NCBI RefSeq assembly: GCF_030247185.1
Contig: NC_080570.1
Location: 73,287,014 to 73,351,013 of the forward strand
Origin: Malaya genurostris
Taxonomy: Eukaryota > Arthropoda > Insecta > Diptera > Culicidae
Reading direction: 5' to 3'
DNA length: 64,000 nt
The position numbers were made by a program, and so were the translations under genes. Below, piece after piece: positions 33,895-46,817 of the stretch; position 1 is the first letter of the stretch, and each line of letters opens with the position of its first letter. The notes beneath the pieces are model-generated. The model did no database searches, had not been told where the DNA came from, and saw only the letters and a list, made by a program, of their open reading frames with translations.

Positions 33895-34110
33895 AGAGTG
33901 ATATCTTTGTGTGTGTGCACATTCCAAAATTTTATTTATCAGCTCAATTTTCTCGGAGATAGCCGAACCGTTTTCGAAAAGTTTAGGCCCGTTTGAAAGG
34001 CATTATTGATTCATTGATCCGGCGATATAATGGCGTAAGTGACACACAACAAGGACTATGAGGTCAATGACCAAATTCGGAAGAGCTATGGCGAGTATTT
34101 CCTGTTCGAG
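33895..34110. repeat. Dispersed mosquito repeat fragment (unit 1)
   Basis: The string CTCGGAGATAGCCGAACCG, then GTTTGAAAGGCATTATTGATTC, marks the same family as 23059-24048 and 11452-11960. It directly abuts the pogo-like element. Confidence 0.5.
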
Positions 34111-35384
34111 TAAGGTAATCTTAATGGTGACGTAACAGACAAATCGCATCTCAGAATCCATAGCCGTGTTTGAAAGTTACTATTAGGTCGTTTGATAATT
34201 TCACAATCATTTACTGGTTTTAGTACCGCATTGGTATTATGACCTGGTTTATTCACAAAAAGTCATTCTATCTAAGGTAAGAGTTCGTTCGAAACGATGA
34301 ATTAACAATCACTTTGGTACATTCATTTTCAGTTGATAAATTGATCTAAAAGATTTGATAAAGTGAATTTAATTAACGAAAATCAAATTATGACACGTTT
34401 ACAAAATTTACAATATCTTTCAGCCAACTGCAAATATTATACAATCGAGTTCACGATAAGATACAAAATCCAAGTTATCAGTGATTCAGATAAAAGTTTT
34501 GGTTTTATAATTTAGTAAGCGATAACAACTCGTGAACCGATTAACCAATGTCGTAATACTGCACCCATTTCACAATTTCTTATGAGCATGTTAGATAACG
34601 TAGTTTATCAGTGTTGTACCCGCTAAGAAGCAATTGTATGCAATTTTCAACAATTCAGGTGAAACTTTGAATTTGAAATTGTTCAAGATTTTTACACATA
34701 CATGAGGTCATCTTGATTTTCGAGGGAGCGTTAGGCCACAACTTACTTTTTAAAATGTCTCAATCAGTAGAATAGCGTTTAAAATGATGAAAAATACTTG
34801 TCTAACGAAATCACAAACAACACTTATAAGATCTGGCCAGGAACTAATCCCAAGCTCTGAATGCGGAGTAAATTTTTTCTCTATTTGCAAATGCCTTGCG
34901 TTATTTCATTCTCACTATGAGGAACTGACATCCGTTAATTAATTGATCTGTAAATAATGTATCCAACCAGCGATGCACAGTGGAGCACAGTTGCAAGTTA
35001 TTGTCTCAATTAACCTAATATAACCTAACCTTGGCAACATTATGCAGGTAAGTGGTAAATATCCATAACACAGGAAATGTGTTTTAAACAGGGGTTTAGG
35101 GCAATTAACGAGAAAGTCATAAAAATCAATGTTCATTTCTTGTAAATCAAGATGTCATCAAGATGATGACTAATCCGACAAAAATCGATGCAATCTTCAA
35201 TTGAATCGATTCGCTCTCTGTATTAGTTAGTAAGTTAGTATATAAGTTCCTTTCCCCCATTACACAATACAAGTAGGTTTAGAACTTTCCCTACACAAAA
35301 ATCTCAGAATTGCAGAAGCAAATGATGTCCTCATGGTAACAACCAAATCATATATATAATAGGGCTGAAAAGTCCATTTATCAC
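34111..35384. other. No gene seen (unit 1)
   Basis: AT-rich sequence without coding frame or a complete element; the same in unit 2 (42660-43933). Confidence 0.4.
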
Positions 35385-35750
35385 CCTTTAGCTCTAGACT
35401 CGAAAGTTGGATCCGGATAAATTGTTCTAGAAATTTTTAGGAAACTATAAAACCTTTCATTTGAATCTTAGTTTGTTTTATCTCTAATTTTCACATATTA
35501 TCCTATAACTCCGGAACCAAAAGTCGGATTGAAATGAAATTCAATAGTAGATTATGGGTCCATAAAACGTTTTATTTGAATCTAATTTTGTGAAAATCTG
35601 TTCAGCAGTCTCCGAGAAAAGTGAGTGCTTTTTTTGTTACATACCCACGCAAACACAGACATTTGCTCAGTTCGTCGAATCGAGTCGAATGGTATATAAC
35701 GGTCAAAAAGTGCGTGATTGCATAGTCTTTCTTGAGAGTGACATCATAAA
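35385..35750. repeat. Dispersed mosquito repeat fragment (unit 1)
   Basis: It contains CTCCGGAACCAAAAGTCGGAT, GTCTCCGAGAAAAGTGAGTG and TCGAATCGAGTCGAATGGTA, phrases shared with 23059-24048. Confidence 0.5.
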
Positions 35751-36149
35751 ATGTCTCTAGCAAATTTTAAATACCATTTTTAGTTGGTTACGTTAGATGA
35801 AGGAGAGGCATGGTCTCTCCATTTAATTTTTAAAGGGAGTTCAAGGCAGTGTAAAAAGTGTGCAATTTGTCGATTGCACATCAGCGTCATTTCTTATAAC
35901 GGGTCAAGTGTTGTGAGCTGCTTGCTAATTAAATCAAATGTTTCAATTAGAATCCGTACAATCTGAAATAGGAAAACGCAACTGGCTAGAATTACGTGAT
36001 TGATGTTTTGACAATGTTTCACAATATTCATGTTTTACAATATATATTTTTTATGTTATTTATTTAGTATGTATTTAGCAGTTTTAAGATTCGAATTATA
36101 GTAGTTGTTTTGTTCCTGTAACTGTTTTAAAAGATGGTGCTTTTTACGT

Positions 36150-36262
36150 TCGTATGAGAATGACAAACAAGACTCAACTGAAATGGGCTTTTTCCCACCA
36201 TATCTGTCCATTTAGATTCGTTTATCCGATTGACATAAACAGAAATAAATAAATAAATAAAT
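36150..36262 (+). mobile_element. Possible 3' end of a truncated retroposon with (AAAT)n tail
   Basis: A GC-richer stretch (about 36160-36235) runs into AAATAAATAAATAAATAAAT at 36242-36261. That is how several SINE/LINE 3' ends look. No 5' boundary or target duplication was found. It is repeated in unit 2 at about 44699-44811. Confidence 0.3.
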
Positions 36263-36448
36263 TTTTCTTCGGAACATCAATTTGTGGGTCGAGTTTCAAT
36301 AATCTTTGGCAAATAATAGTTGTATTTTAGTTTTGCTACTTATGAAAACGGCCAATAACGAAGTGCGACTATGGACGGTGTGGTGTAAAAAAAAAGTTAA
36401 AAAAGTTAAAATTTTGGTCTACGTGGTTTATAAACGGTCCCTTAATGC

Positions 36449-37736
36449 CCAAGTAGCAAATGTAACTTATTGAACTTTCAAGATGTTTTACAATTGATTT
36501 AGAAATGTTATTTATGTTAGATATGTTTAAAAATATATATTAAAATTGGTTGTGCAACTTATCACTGTTAAGTTTCACAATACTACCGAAAAATTCACTG
36601 TAGAGCAACTTGGAGTACATCTAAAACAATTGTGCAGTGAATCACCAATTTGTTAATGTTTCACTAGAAGCTCTACAAAAAATTCACATCGTCATGTAAA
36701 ACTGACGTAACTATAACAATTGTGCAACTTATCAAAAACTTTCCAAACGGCTGTCATAATTGTACCGGACACAATATACGTCGAAATTGCTATAAATCTC
36801 TTGTGGAAGAAAAGTTAGTGAAAAGATTGATGCTCTCTGCAAGGCAAAATGCTAAGCCGAATTGATAACGTTGCTGTAAAAAATATATGTTTGCAGAGTC
36901 CGCATTGTTGTTGCTGCCACATGATTTTTTTAGATCAGTGTGAGCAGTTATCTTCAGTTTTAGAAAAAACATTGATATAAAATTCAAAACTGGCAAAAAA
37001 GTTGTGCAAGATTTATCTTTTTGAATTTAACGCAAAACTTGCAGACATGAGATTATTATCATAAAAGTTGCAGGAATACAGCGTTATACACGCAAAGAAA
37101 ACAACACTTGACAACTTGTTTTTGCAACTCCAGCACACGGACTTGCCAAAGAAAGAATGTTTGAATACACGTATTTTAAACACCTTTCCGATTATTCTCA
37201 TTAAAAATAATAGACTGTTATTTTCACAGAAATTGGTTTAGAATCATAAAAACACGTTAATTCAAAGGCGCTTGAAAGTTTCGGGCGTACGAAAACATGT
37301 TTCACCATAAAAATGCAGTTCGTTGTCGATTTTTCATTTACAAAAACACAAAAGATCAATTCTACAATATGTTGCATTATAATTTTTCATGAGCAGATTA
37401 TTTAAGAAGATCAATGTTTGTTTTAAGAACAGTTGTATTGAAAATCAAATGTGAAACTTAATCATTATAGAAATTAAGTTTGCATGTTTTTGTGAACGTC
37501 ATTTCATTTCTTGTTTACAATACGTAGTAGTTCTCACAAGTTTCACCTTTTTTTTTTCGCTGATTTTATTACTGCCTTTTTGATGGGATCGACACATGAG
37601 TTTTTGTATCAGTTGCACAATCGTTGTGAATAAATGTTCGTAATAACGGATGAACTTGAAAGTATGTTGCACAACACAGAAAAATTGCGCTTTTTCCATA
37701 ACACAACAGTTACTAGAATAGTGATATAAACTAACT
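36449..37736. repeat. Unclassified repeat R, copy 1a
   Basis: It starts AAGTAGCAAATGTAACTTATTG and ends CATAACACAACAGTTACTAG followed by ATATAAACTAAC. It is repeated, diverged, at 38267-39760, and both are duplicated in unit 2. It carries many copies of short TTGTGCAACTTATCA/GTTGCACAA-like strings on both strands. There is no coding frame and no terminal inverted repeat that I could define. Confidence 0.65.
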
Positions 37737-37872
37737 TGATAAATTGCACTATCAGTAGAAAAATACAGGACAGCAACTTAGCATGCTAATGACATAATTA
37801 GTTAATTAGTCAATCTTAAAAATGCGAAAAATTAAAAAAACACGCGATTTTTCGTAAATTTTACATTCTTTG

Positions 37873-38198
37873 TACTACCCATACTCGCATATCAGTCCCA
37901 TATCGATTTCCGCCAATTTTGAGTTAGCTTTAGGAATGAAAACTTTAGGAATGAAACCTGAATATACTCTCCGAAATTGCAATAAAAGTTGAGGGCATAT
38001 CAGTCCCATTCAGTGCCAATTTCAATAATTTCATTTGTTGCAATATTGGAATAGCAAAAGTTTATTACCGATATTTCATGTAATAATACCATGATTTTGC
38101 ATTAGGTCAAATAAAAAAATTCGAAAATAAAATTTTAATCGTCTTTGTCTCGACATGCCGATTTTCCGTATGGGACTGATATACAAGTATGGGCAGTG
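37873..38198. mobile_element. MITE with CCCATACT...CAGTCCCATA ends (unit 1)
   Basis: The left end CCCATACTCGCATATCAGTCCCATA (from 37878, written here only as the shared motif) and its near-complement ending GGGCAGTG at 38198 form an imperfect inverted repeat of about 30 bp around a 326-bp AT-rich body. A further CATATCAGTCCCAT sits inside. It lies between the two R repeats. TA follows the right end; the left TA is not clean. Confidence 0.6.
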
Positions 38199-38266
38199 TA
38201 GTACGTGAGTGAATGATCTAAAATTTGTTGAAACTGATTGAAGAGTTACTTCACTGAAAGGTATTG

Positions 38267-39760
38267 CCGAAGTAGCAAATGAAACTTATTGAAATTTCAA
38301 GAGGTTCTACAATTGTTTTAGTATTGTTTTTAATGTTAGATAAGTTCAGAAAGATTTTCAAATATATTAAAATCGGTTGTGCAACTTATCACTGTTAAGT
38401 TTAACAATACTACCCAAAAAATCACTATAGAACAATTCAAAGTACATCTGAAACAATTGTGCAGCAAATCACGTTGCACTAGCAGTTATAGGAGCTCAGC
38501 AAAAATTTTTACATCGTCATGTAAAAACGAAGTAACTAAAACAATTGCTCAACTTTTCAAAAATTTTCTAAATGACTGTCATAATTGTATCCGACTCAAT
38601 ATACGCCGAAACGGTTGTTTATCTCTTGTGAAGAAAAAATAGTGAAATTATACTCTCTTGTGAAGAAAAAATAGTGAAATTATACTGTTATTGGAAACCT
38701 CGCAGTAAAAACAATTTTGCAGCCGAGTCCGCATAGTCTTGGTTGCCTCATGCAATATTAGGTCAGTGTGTGCAGATTTCTTCATTTTTAGAAACACAAT
38801 TCGAAACTTGCAAATAAGTTGTACCAGATTTATCGGCTTGAAATGAACGGAAATCTTGCGACATGAAAATATTATCATAAAAGTTCCAGAAATACAGCAT
38901 TACATCTGCAATGAAATCAAAAAACAATGAGATAGTTTGTATCCGGTTCACTAAGATGAATGACTAAATTATATTGTTGTTTAAGTCAACTAGTTTGATA
39001 AATATAAAAACAACTATTTTGATAAAAATTAAAAACAAAATTTTTTTTTTAATATTCACACGTTTACATTTTCTTTTATTTGAGTGAAATAAATCATTAC
39101 GTTGAGTAAACCATTTTCTTTTCAACACACTGTTATCCTCGATGCCATATTGAAAAATATTGAAGAAAAATTCATTTCAAAATTTTTCAGATTAATTGAA
39201 ACATCAATGTGATTAAAATCGTCTGAAAAGGTGTTTGATAGCTTTCTTATACATATTTTGAACACTATTCCGATTATATTCATTGAGAAGAATATATTGT
39301 TATTTTCATAGAAATTGATGTGCAATCATCAAAACACGTACATTCAAAGGCAAAAAAAATTTCAGGCGTACGAAGACATGTTTCAACAAAAAAAAATGCA
39401 GTTCGTTGTCGATTTTCAATTTACTAAAACATGAAAGATCAATTCTACAATATGTAGTATTACCATTTATTTATGTGCAGAATATTTTTAAAGTTCCATG
39501 TTTGTGTTACGAGCAGTTGCACTGAAAATCAAATGTGAAACTTATTCATTAGAAATTATGTTTGTTATGTTTTTGTAAACATCAATTGAATTATGGTTTA
39601 CATTACGTAGTAGTTCCCATGAGTTTCACAATCTTTTTTTCGCTGATTTTGTGAATAATGTTCGTAACAACGGAAGAACTTAAAGATATGTTGCACAACA
39701 AAGAAAAATTGCGCTTTTTCCATAACACAATAGTTACTAGAAGAGTAATATAAACTAATT
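38267..39760. repeat. Unclassified repeat R, copy 1b
   Basis: A diverged direct copy of 36449-37736: the start AAGTAGCAAATGAAACTTATTG and the end CATAACACAATAGTTACTAG align. It includes an internal 32-bp tandem duplication at 38622-38685. Confidence 0.65.
38622..38685. repeat. 32-bp tandem duplication
   Basis: TCTCTTGTGAAGAAAAAATA... occurs twice, at 38622 and 38654, with no mismatch seen. It is also present in unit 2 (47173-47236), so it predates the segmental duplication. Confidence 0.8.
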
Positions 39761-39791
39761 TGGGTGTGGTGTGATCTATTCAGTGAATCTT

Positions 39792-39834
39792 AGGAAAAGG
39801 CACACTTATTTATAATCCTCACACAATGGCCGCT
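39792..39834 (-). other. Duplication junction with 43-bp inverted filler
   Basis: Between the two duplicated units lie 43 bases that are the exact reverse complement of 49146-49188, inside the 5' UTR of the I-like retrotransposon. The first two bases (AG) are shared with the end of unit 1, giving microhomology. Confidence 0.85.
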
Positions 39835-40350
39835 CCTCCAGAAATGAAATTCTGGTTACGGGCCTGAACGAAAGGTCCCATTGAGGTAATATGTGAGTGA
39901 TCGCCAATCACACTGTTCAATGTTCACGATTCCTACCCACAGAGAATAGATATCCAAGTAGAAATCTTAATGTGTGCAAAAAATTTAACGGTTGTTAGGC
40001 AAAGTGATCCCCTGGTACCAATTTATTTTGTTCAAGAAATTATTTTTGGGCGTAACGTATACGGTAATCGGTATATTTGAATGATTTTGTATATATAACT
40101 AAATTGATTCTATACGCGAAAACCCTCAAAATAAAAGCTCTTCTAATGTTAAAATGGCATTTGAAAAGAGGGCGTTTTTTACCTTTTAGTGTAGAATTTA
40201 CCTTAGCTTTTAAAACATTGCTTGACTGAAGAATCTGGGTATAACGTGTTAAAAAAGTGACATTTTGAAACACCAGTCAATGGGTCAACGCCGGTCAAAG
40301 AGTTTGCAAACATACCGGTCATGTATCTTACCATATTTTGAGTACGGTTT

Positions 40351-40753
40351 TCACCATTTATGCTGAAAATTTCGCCAACTTAATCTAACCTTTTCAATAA
40401 GATCAGCAAATGTGGTTTCTTTCATGGTCACTAAATAGAAATCGTTGTCATCAATCGTTATGGAAGCATCTATCCGATCACTCGGGTACTCGTTAGTATA
40501 CGACGCGTCGATGTCAATGTCGACTATTTTTAGCTCGTTGCAGTCTAAAACTACATGTAAGAAAGTTTTTTTTTGCGTTTTATGATCAAGACAGTTTAAG
40601 GCATCGTACAAGATACTCACCTACACTGCGAACAGTTTTTCCACTCTGTTGAAGATGAATGAACAAGATTGCTTTAAAGGACCTTTTGCTGCGATCGACT
40701 TGTGCTAGTCTAGAGTTCAATTTGTCCCATATCAAATCTGACTTGAGTGACAT
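40351..40753 (-). CDS. SCP-2-like protein C, unit 2 copy
   Basis: Exons 40753-40621 and 40550-40351, structure as in the unit 1 copy. It differs by one residue in the second exon (Asp in place of Ala in the TTFA/DLIEKV stretch). The same odd C-terminus is present, so that change predates the duplication. Its value as a functional gene is uncertain for the same reasons as the unit 1 copy. Confidence 0.6.
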
Positions 40754-41227
40754 CTTGAAAAATTGAACGTTACTGTAATGCTGAATATAAATTAAAATAA
40801 GTGTGGAAGTGTAAAGAAGCACGAAAAAAGAGGATGAAAAAAATAATAATAAAATATGGGGGAAAAGGATGAAATATTTTCAACCTATAACATTTATTCC
40901 CACCTTTTGAAATAAATTACATTTATCTTATGTTTTTTGTATGATAGTTAAATTTTTTATATCTTGCCAAGGAAAGCTATTTTTAATGTAAAACTCAGGT
41001 GACCAAGCTGGCGCACAATTGATACAGAATCTCTTGATCTGCCTTTTTCTTGTTTAAATGAAGGGTAGGATTTATTATTTTGTTACTATTTACTTACATG
41101 TAAAGTATATATCGTAAGAAATTGTAGTTACTCGGGAGATGTCTTTTTTCGAGATGTGAAATAATATTCATTTAGCAGGATTATTTTTCAATCGGCATAA
41201 ATTTTACCTTTCTCTATGCAAATGATA

Positions 41228-42426
41228 GGGGAAGATGTACGGTTGCCGGCACCCCACCGTAACTTTTGACAGAAAGCGGGTAGCGACAATGTCATGTGTG
41301 TACTAGCAGCACGTTCTTTTTGTGCCGAATACCAAAGCAATAAGACGATTATACTTTTTGTTGCGTTAAAAATTGCGTGAAAATCAACACAAAAGTTTTT
41401 TATGACTTTTTTATAGTATCATAAATTGAAAAGCATCAATCGAAAAGGTGAGTGGATTGAATATTTATGAGGTGAAATCGATCTATTACGGGATTTAATA
41501 CCAGATGCTATCAAAATTTCGCGGTTTTTCGTCATTTTCAAAATGTCTACCGATTTCGGTTACCGGCATCCCATTTCGACATATCGCGAAAATTGTCAGT
41601 GATATGCAGAGATGCCAAGTCTGCAAATTATCAAATTTCTTAGTTAACATGTAGACCTTTCGTTTAAAGACTTTTTATAGACTTTTGAAACTTCGATTGT
41701 TTGCAGACATTCGTCAGAAATTATAGACTTTTGAAAATTGGCGCGATCTTTTCGTTTTTGCTAGCTAAACATATTGTATTACCTGACATCTCGGGTGATA
41801 TGCAACACGTGGACAACTTGACGGCTTCAATACATCCGTCATATAAGTAAAAACTTTGGTTCTCTGGTTCTGTTAGCCATGGCGACTTCAAACAAATCAT
41901 CCAAGTCAAGGAAAATGAACTTTAATGCACTGATAATGCCATTAAACGTGGCTTAGTGGATAAGAAGTCAATAAATTCGACTGCAGCAACGTATTCAATC
42001 CCGCGAAGCCGGCGGAAAACCGGTTTAATCAACACCAAAGGCGCCACCATCCAAATCATTGGCTAAGAGTTCCAAGGCGAAGTCACCATCAGACAATGAA
42101 GACTTTTGTCCAAAATGCCTCCGAAAAGAATAAATTTCGTTTTTTCTTTATATAATTGCAGTTTTTACTTTCTATTTTTCCATTTTTAGCAACATTTCTT
42201 GGGGTGCCGGTAGACCGAACACCTTTTTTGAAATGGTCAAAATTTATCACTTTACTAAATTTATAATAAAGTTTTTTCAATCGATTGAATCAACTTAGTT
42301 TCTTGCTCAGTTGTTTGCTAGGATCTTTAGCTTTCCATTGATGTATAGATGTCTGCATAATGTGCACTTAGTAAGAGGTTATAAGCTTAAAAGAAAAGGG
42401 TGCCGGTAACCGAACACTCACCCTTT
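41228..42426 (+). mobile_element. pogo-like DNA transposon, unit 2 copy
   Basis: Duplicate of 32679-33877 at offset 8549, with the same ends, coding remnants and nested inverted motifs. Confidence 0.6.
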
Positions 42427-42443
42427 TAGAATTGCTTTTGATC

Positions 42444-42659
42444 AGAGTGATATCTTTGTGTGTGTGCACATTCCAAAATTTTATTTATCAGCTCAATTTT
42501 CTCGGAGATAGCCGAACCGTTTTCGAAAAGTTTAGGCCCGTTTGAAAGGCATTATTGATTCATTGATCCGGCGATATAATGGCGTAAGTGACACACAACA
42601 AGGACTATGAGGTCAATGACCAAATTCGGAAGAGCTATGGCGAGTATTTCCTGTTCGAG
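42444..42659. repeat. Dispersed mosquito repeat fragment, unit 2
   Basis: Duplicate of 33895-34110. Confidence 0.5.
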
Positions 42660-43933
42660 TAAGGTAATCTTAATGGTGACGTAACAGACAAATCGCATCT
42701 CAGAATCCATAGCCGTGTTTGAAAGTTACTATTAGGTCGTTTGATAATTTCACAATCATTTACTGGTTTTAGTACCGCATTGGTATTATGACCTGGTTTA
42801 TTCACAAAAAGTCATTCTATCTAAGGTAAGAGTTCGTTCGAAACGATGAATTAACAATCACTTTGGTACATTCATTTTCAGTTGATAAATTGATCTAAAA
42901 GATTTGATAAAGTGAATTTAATTAACGAAAATCAAATTATGACACGTTTACAAAATTTACAATATCTTTCAGCCAACTGCAAATATTATACAATCGAGTT
43001 CACGATAAGATACAAAATCCAAGTTATCAGTGATTCAGATAAAAGTTTTGGTTTTATAATTTAGTAAGCGATAACAACTCGTGAACCGATTAACCAATGT
43101 CGTAATACTGCACCCATTTCACAATTTCTTATGAGCATGTTAGATAACGTAGTTTATCAGTGTTGTACCCGCTAAGAAGCAATTGTATGCAATTTTCAAC
43201 AATTCAGGTGAAACTTTGAATTTGAAATTGTTCAAGATTTTTACACATACATGAGGTCATCTTGATTTTCGAGGGAGCGTTAGGCCACAACTTACTTTTT
43301 AAAATGTCTCAATCAGTAGAATAGCGTTTAAAATGATGAAAAATACTTGTCTAACGAAATCACAAACAACACTTATAAGATCTGGCCAGGAACTAATCCC
43401 AAGCTCTGAATGCGGAGTAAATTTTTTCTCTATTTGCAAATGCCTTGCGTTATTTCATTCTCACTATGAGGAACTGACATCCGTTAATTAATTGATCTGT
43501 AAATAATGTATCCAACCAGCGATGCACAGTGGAGCACAGTTGCAAGTTATTGTCTCAATTAACCTAATATAACCTAACCTTGGCAACATTATGCAGGTAA
43601 GTGGTAAATATCCATAACACAGGAAATGTGTTTTAAACAGGGGTTTAGGGCAATTAACGAGAAAGTCATAAAAATCAATGTTCATTTCTTGTAAATCAAG
43701 ATGTCATCAAGATGATGACTAATCCGACAAAAATCGATGCAATCTTCAATTGAATCGATTCGCTCTCTGTATTAGTTAGTAAGTTAGTATATAAGTTCCT
43801 TTCCCCCATTACACAATACAAGTAGGTTTAGAACTTTCCCTACACAAAAATCTCAGAATTGCAGAAGCAAATGATGTCCTCATGGTAACAACCAAATCAT
43901 ATATATAATAGGGCTGAAAAGTCCATTTATCAC

Positions 43934-44299
43934 CCTTTAGCTCTAGACTCGAAAGTTGGATCCGGATAAATTGTTCTAGAAATTTTTAGGAAACTATAAA
44001 ACCTTTCATTTGAATCTTAGTTTGTTTTATCTCTAATTTTCACATATTATCCTATAACTCCGGAACCAAAAGTCGGATTGAAATGAAATTCAATAGTAGA
44101 TTATGGGTCCATAAAACGTTTTATTTGAATCTAATTTTGTGAAAATCTGTTCAGCAGTCTCCGAGAAAAGTGAGTGCTTTTTTTGTTACATACCCACGCA
44201 AACACAGACATTTGCTCAGTTCGTCGAATCGAGTCGAATGGTATATAACGGTCAAAAAGTGCGTGATTGCATAGTCTTTCTTGAGAGTGACATCATAAA
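43934..44299. repeat. Dispersed mosquito repeat fragment, unit 2
   Basis: Duplicate of 35385-35750. Confidence 0.5.
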
Positions 44300-44997
44300 A
44301 TGTCTCTAGCAAATTTTAAATACCATTTTTAGTTGGTTACGTTAGATGAAGGAGAGGCATGGTCTCTCCATTTAATTTTTAAAGGGAGTTCAAGGCAGTG
44401 TAAAAAGTGTGCAATTTGTCGATTGCACATCAGCGTCATTTCTTATAACGGGTCAAGTGTTGTGAGCTGCTTGCTAATTAAATCAAATGTTTCAATTAGA
44501 ATCCGTACAATCTGAAATAGGAAAACGCAACTGGCTAGAATTACGTGATTGATGTTTTGACAATGTTTCACAATATTCATGTTTTACAATATATATTTTT
44601 TATGTTATTTATTTAGTATGTATTTAGCAGTTTTAAGATTCGAATTATAGTAGTTGTTTTGTTCCTGTAACTGTTTTAAAAGATGGTGCTTTTTACGTTC
44701 GTATGAGAATGACAAACAAGACTCAACTGAAATGGGCTTTTTCCCACCATATCTGTCCATTTAGATTCGTTTATCCGATTGACATAAACAGAAATAAATA
44801 AATAAATAAATTTTTCTTCGGAACATCAATTTGTGGGTCGAGTTTCAATAATCTTTGGCAAATAATAGTTGTATTTTAGTTTTGCTACTTATGAAAACGG
44901 CCAATAACGAAGTGCGACTATGGACGGTGTGGTGTAAAAAAAAAGTTAAAAAAGTTAAAATTTTGGTCTACGTGGTTTATAAACGGTCCCTTAATGC

Positions 44998-46285
44998 CCA
45001 AGTAGCAAATGTAACTTATTGAACTTTCAAGATGTTTTACAATTGATTTAGAAATGTTATTTATGTTAGATATGTTTAAAAATATATATTAAAATTGGTT
45101 GTGCAACTTATCACTGTTAAGTTTCACAATACTACCGAAAAATTCACTGTAGAGCAACTTGGAGTACATCTAAAACAATTGTGCAGTGAATCACCAATTT
45201 GTTAATGTTTCACTAGAAGCTCTACAAAAAATTCACATCGTCATGTAAAACTGACGTAACTATAACAATTGTGCAACTTATCAAAAACTTTCCAAACGGC
45301 TGTCATAATTGTACCGGACACAATATACGTCGAAATTGCAATAAATCTCTTGTGGAAGAAAAGTTAGTGAAAAGATTGATGCTCTCTGCAAGGCAAAATG
45401 CTAAGCCGAATTGATAACGTTGCTGTAAAAAATATATGTTTGCAGAGTCCGCATTGTTGTTGCTGCCACATGATTTTTTTAGATCAGTGTGAGCAGTTAT
45501 CTTCAGTTTTAGAAAAAACATTGATATAAAATTCAAAACTGGCAAAAAAGTTGTGCAAGATTTATCTTTTTGAATTTAACGCAAAACTTGCAGACATGAG
45601 ATTATTATCATAAAAGTTGCAGGAATACAGCGTTATACACGCAAAGAAAACAACACTTGACAACTTGTTTTTGCAACTCCAGCACACGGACTTGCCAAAG
45701 AAAGAATGTTTGAATACACGTATTTTAAACACCTTTCCGATTATTCTCATTAAAAATAATAGACTGTTATTTTCACAGAAATTGGTTTAGAATCATAAAA
45801 ACACGTTAATTCAAAGGCGCTTGAAAGTTTCGGGCGTACGAAAACATGTTTCACCATAAAAATGCAGTTCGTTGTCGATTTTTCATTTACAAAAACACAA
45901 AAGATCAATTCTACAATATGTTGCATTATAATTTTTCATGAGCAGATTATTTAAGAAGATCAATGTTTGTTTTAAGAACAGTTGTATTGAAAATCAAATG
46001 TGAAACTTAATCATTATAGAAATTAAGTTTGCATGTTTTTGTGAACGTCATTTCATTTCTTGTTTACAATACGTAGTAGTTCTCACAAGTTTCACCTTTT
46101 TTTTTTCGCTGATTTTATTACTGCCTTTTTGATGGGATCGACACATGAGTTTTTGTATCAGTTGCACAATCGTTGTGAATAAATGTTCGTAATAACGGAT
46201 GAACTTGAAAGTATGTTGCACAACACAGAAAAATTGCGCTTTTTCCATAACACAACAGTTACTAGAATAGTGATATAAACTAACT
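44998..46285. repeat. Unclassified repeat R, copy 2a
   Basis: Duplicate of 36449-37736 with one substitution seen near 45339. Confidence 0.65.
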
Positions 46286-46423
46286 TGATAAATTGCACTA
46301 TCAGTAGAAAAATACAGGACAGCAACTTAGCATGCTAATGACATAATTAGTTAATTAGTCAATCTTAAAAATGCGAAAAATTAAAAAAAAACACGCGATT
46401 TTTCGTAAATTTTACATTCTTTG

Positions 46424-46749
46424 TACTACCCATACTCGCATATCAGTCCCATATCGATTTCCGCCAATTTTGAGTTAGCTTTAGGAATGAAAACTTTAGG
46501 AATGAAACCTGAATATACTCTCCGAAATTGCAATAAAAGTTGAGGGCATATCAGTCCCATTCAGTGCCAATTTCAATAATTTCATTTGTTGCAATATTGG
46601 AATAGCAAAAGTTTATTACCGATATTTCATGTAATAATACCATGATTTTGCATTAGGTCAAATAAAAAAATTCGAAAATAAAATTTTAATCGTCTTTGTC
46701 TCGACATGCCGATTTTCCGTATGGGACTGATATACAAGTATGGGCAGTG
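46424..46749. mobile_element. MITE, unit 2 copy
   Basis: Duplicate of 37873-38198 at offset 8551. Confidence 0.6.
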
Positions 46750-46817
46750 TAGTACGTGAGTGAATGATCTAAAATTTGTTGAAACTGATTGAAGAGTTAC
46801 TTCACTGAAAGGTATTG

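Larger units (their letters stand above)
31286..39793. repeat. Tandem segmental duplication, unit 1 (about 8.5 kb)
   Basis: The sequence from CCTCCAGAAATGAAATTCTGG to GTGAATCTTAG is repeated in direct orientation at 39835-48344, offset 8549 and then 8551 after an A-run indel. The differences I found are G/T at 31854 against 40403, T/A at about 36790 against 45339, and two extra A's at about 46390. Contents: an SCP-2-like gene (-), a pogo-like element, dispersed repeats, a small MITE and two copies of an unclassified repeat. Confidence 0.95.
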
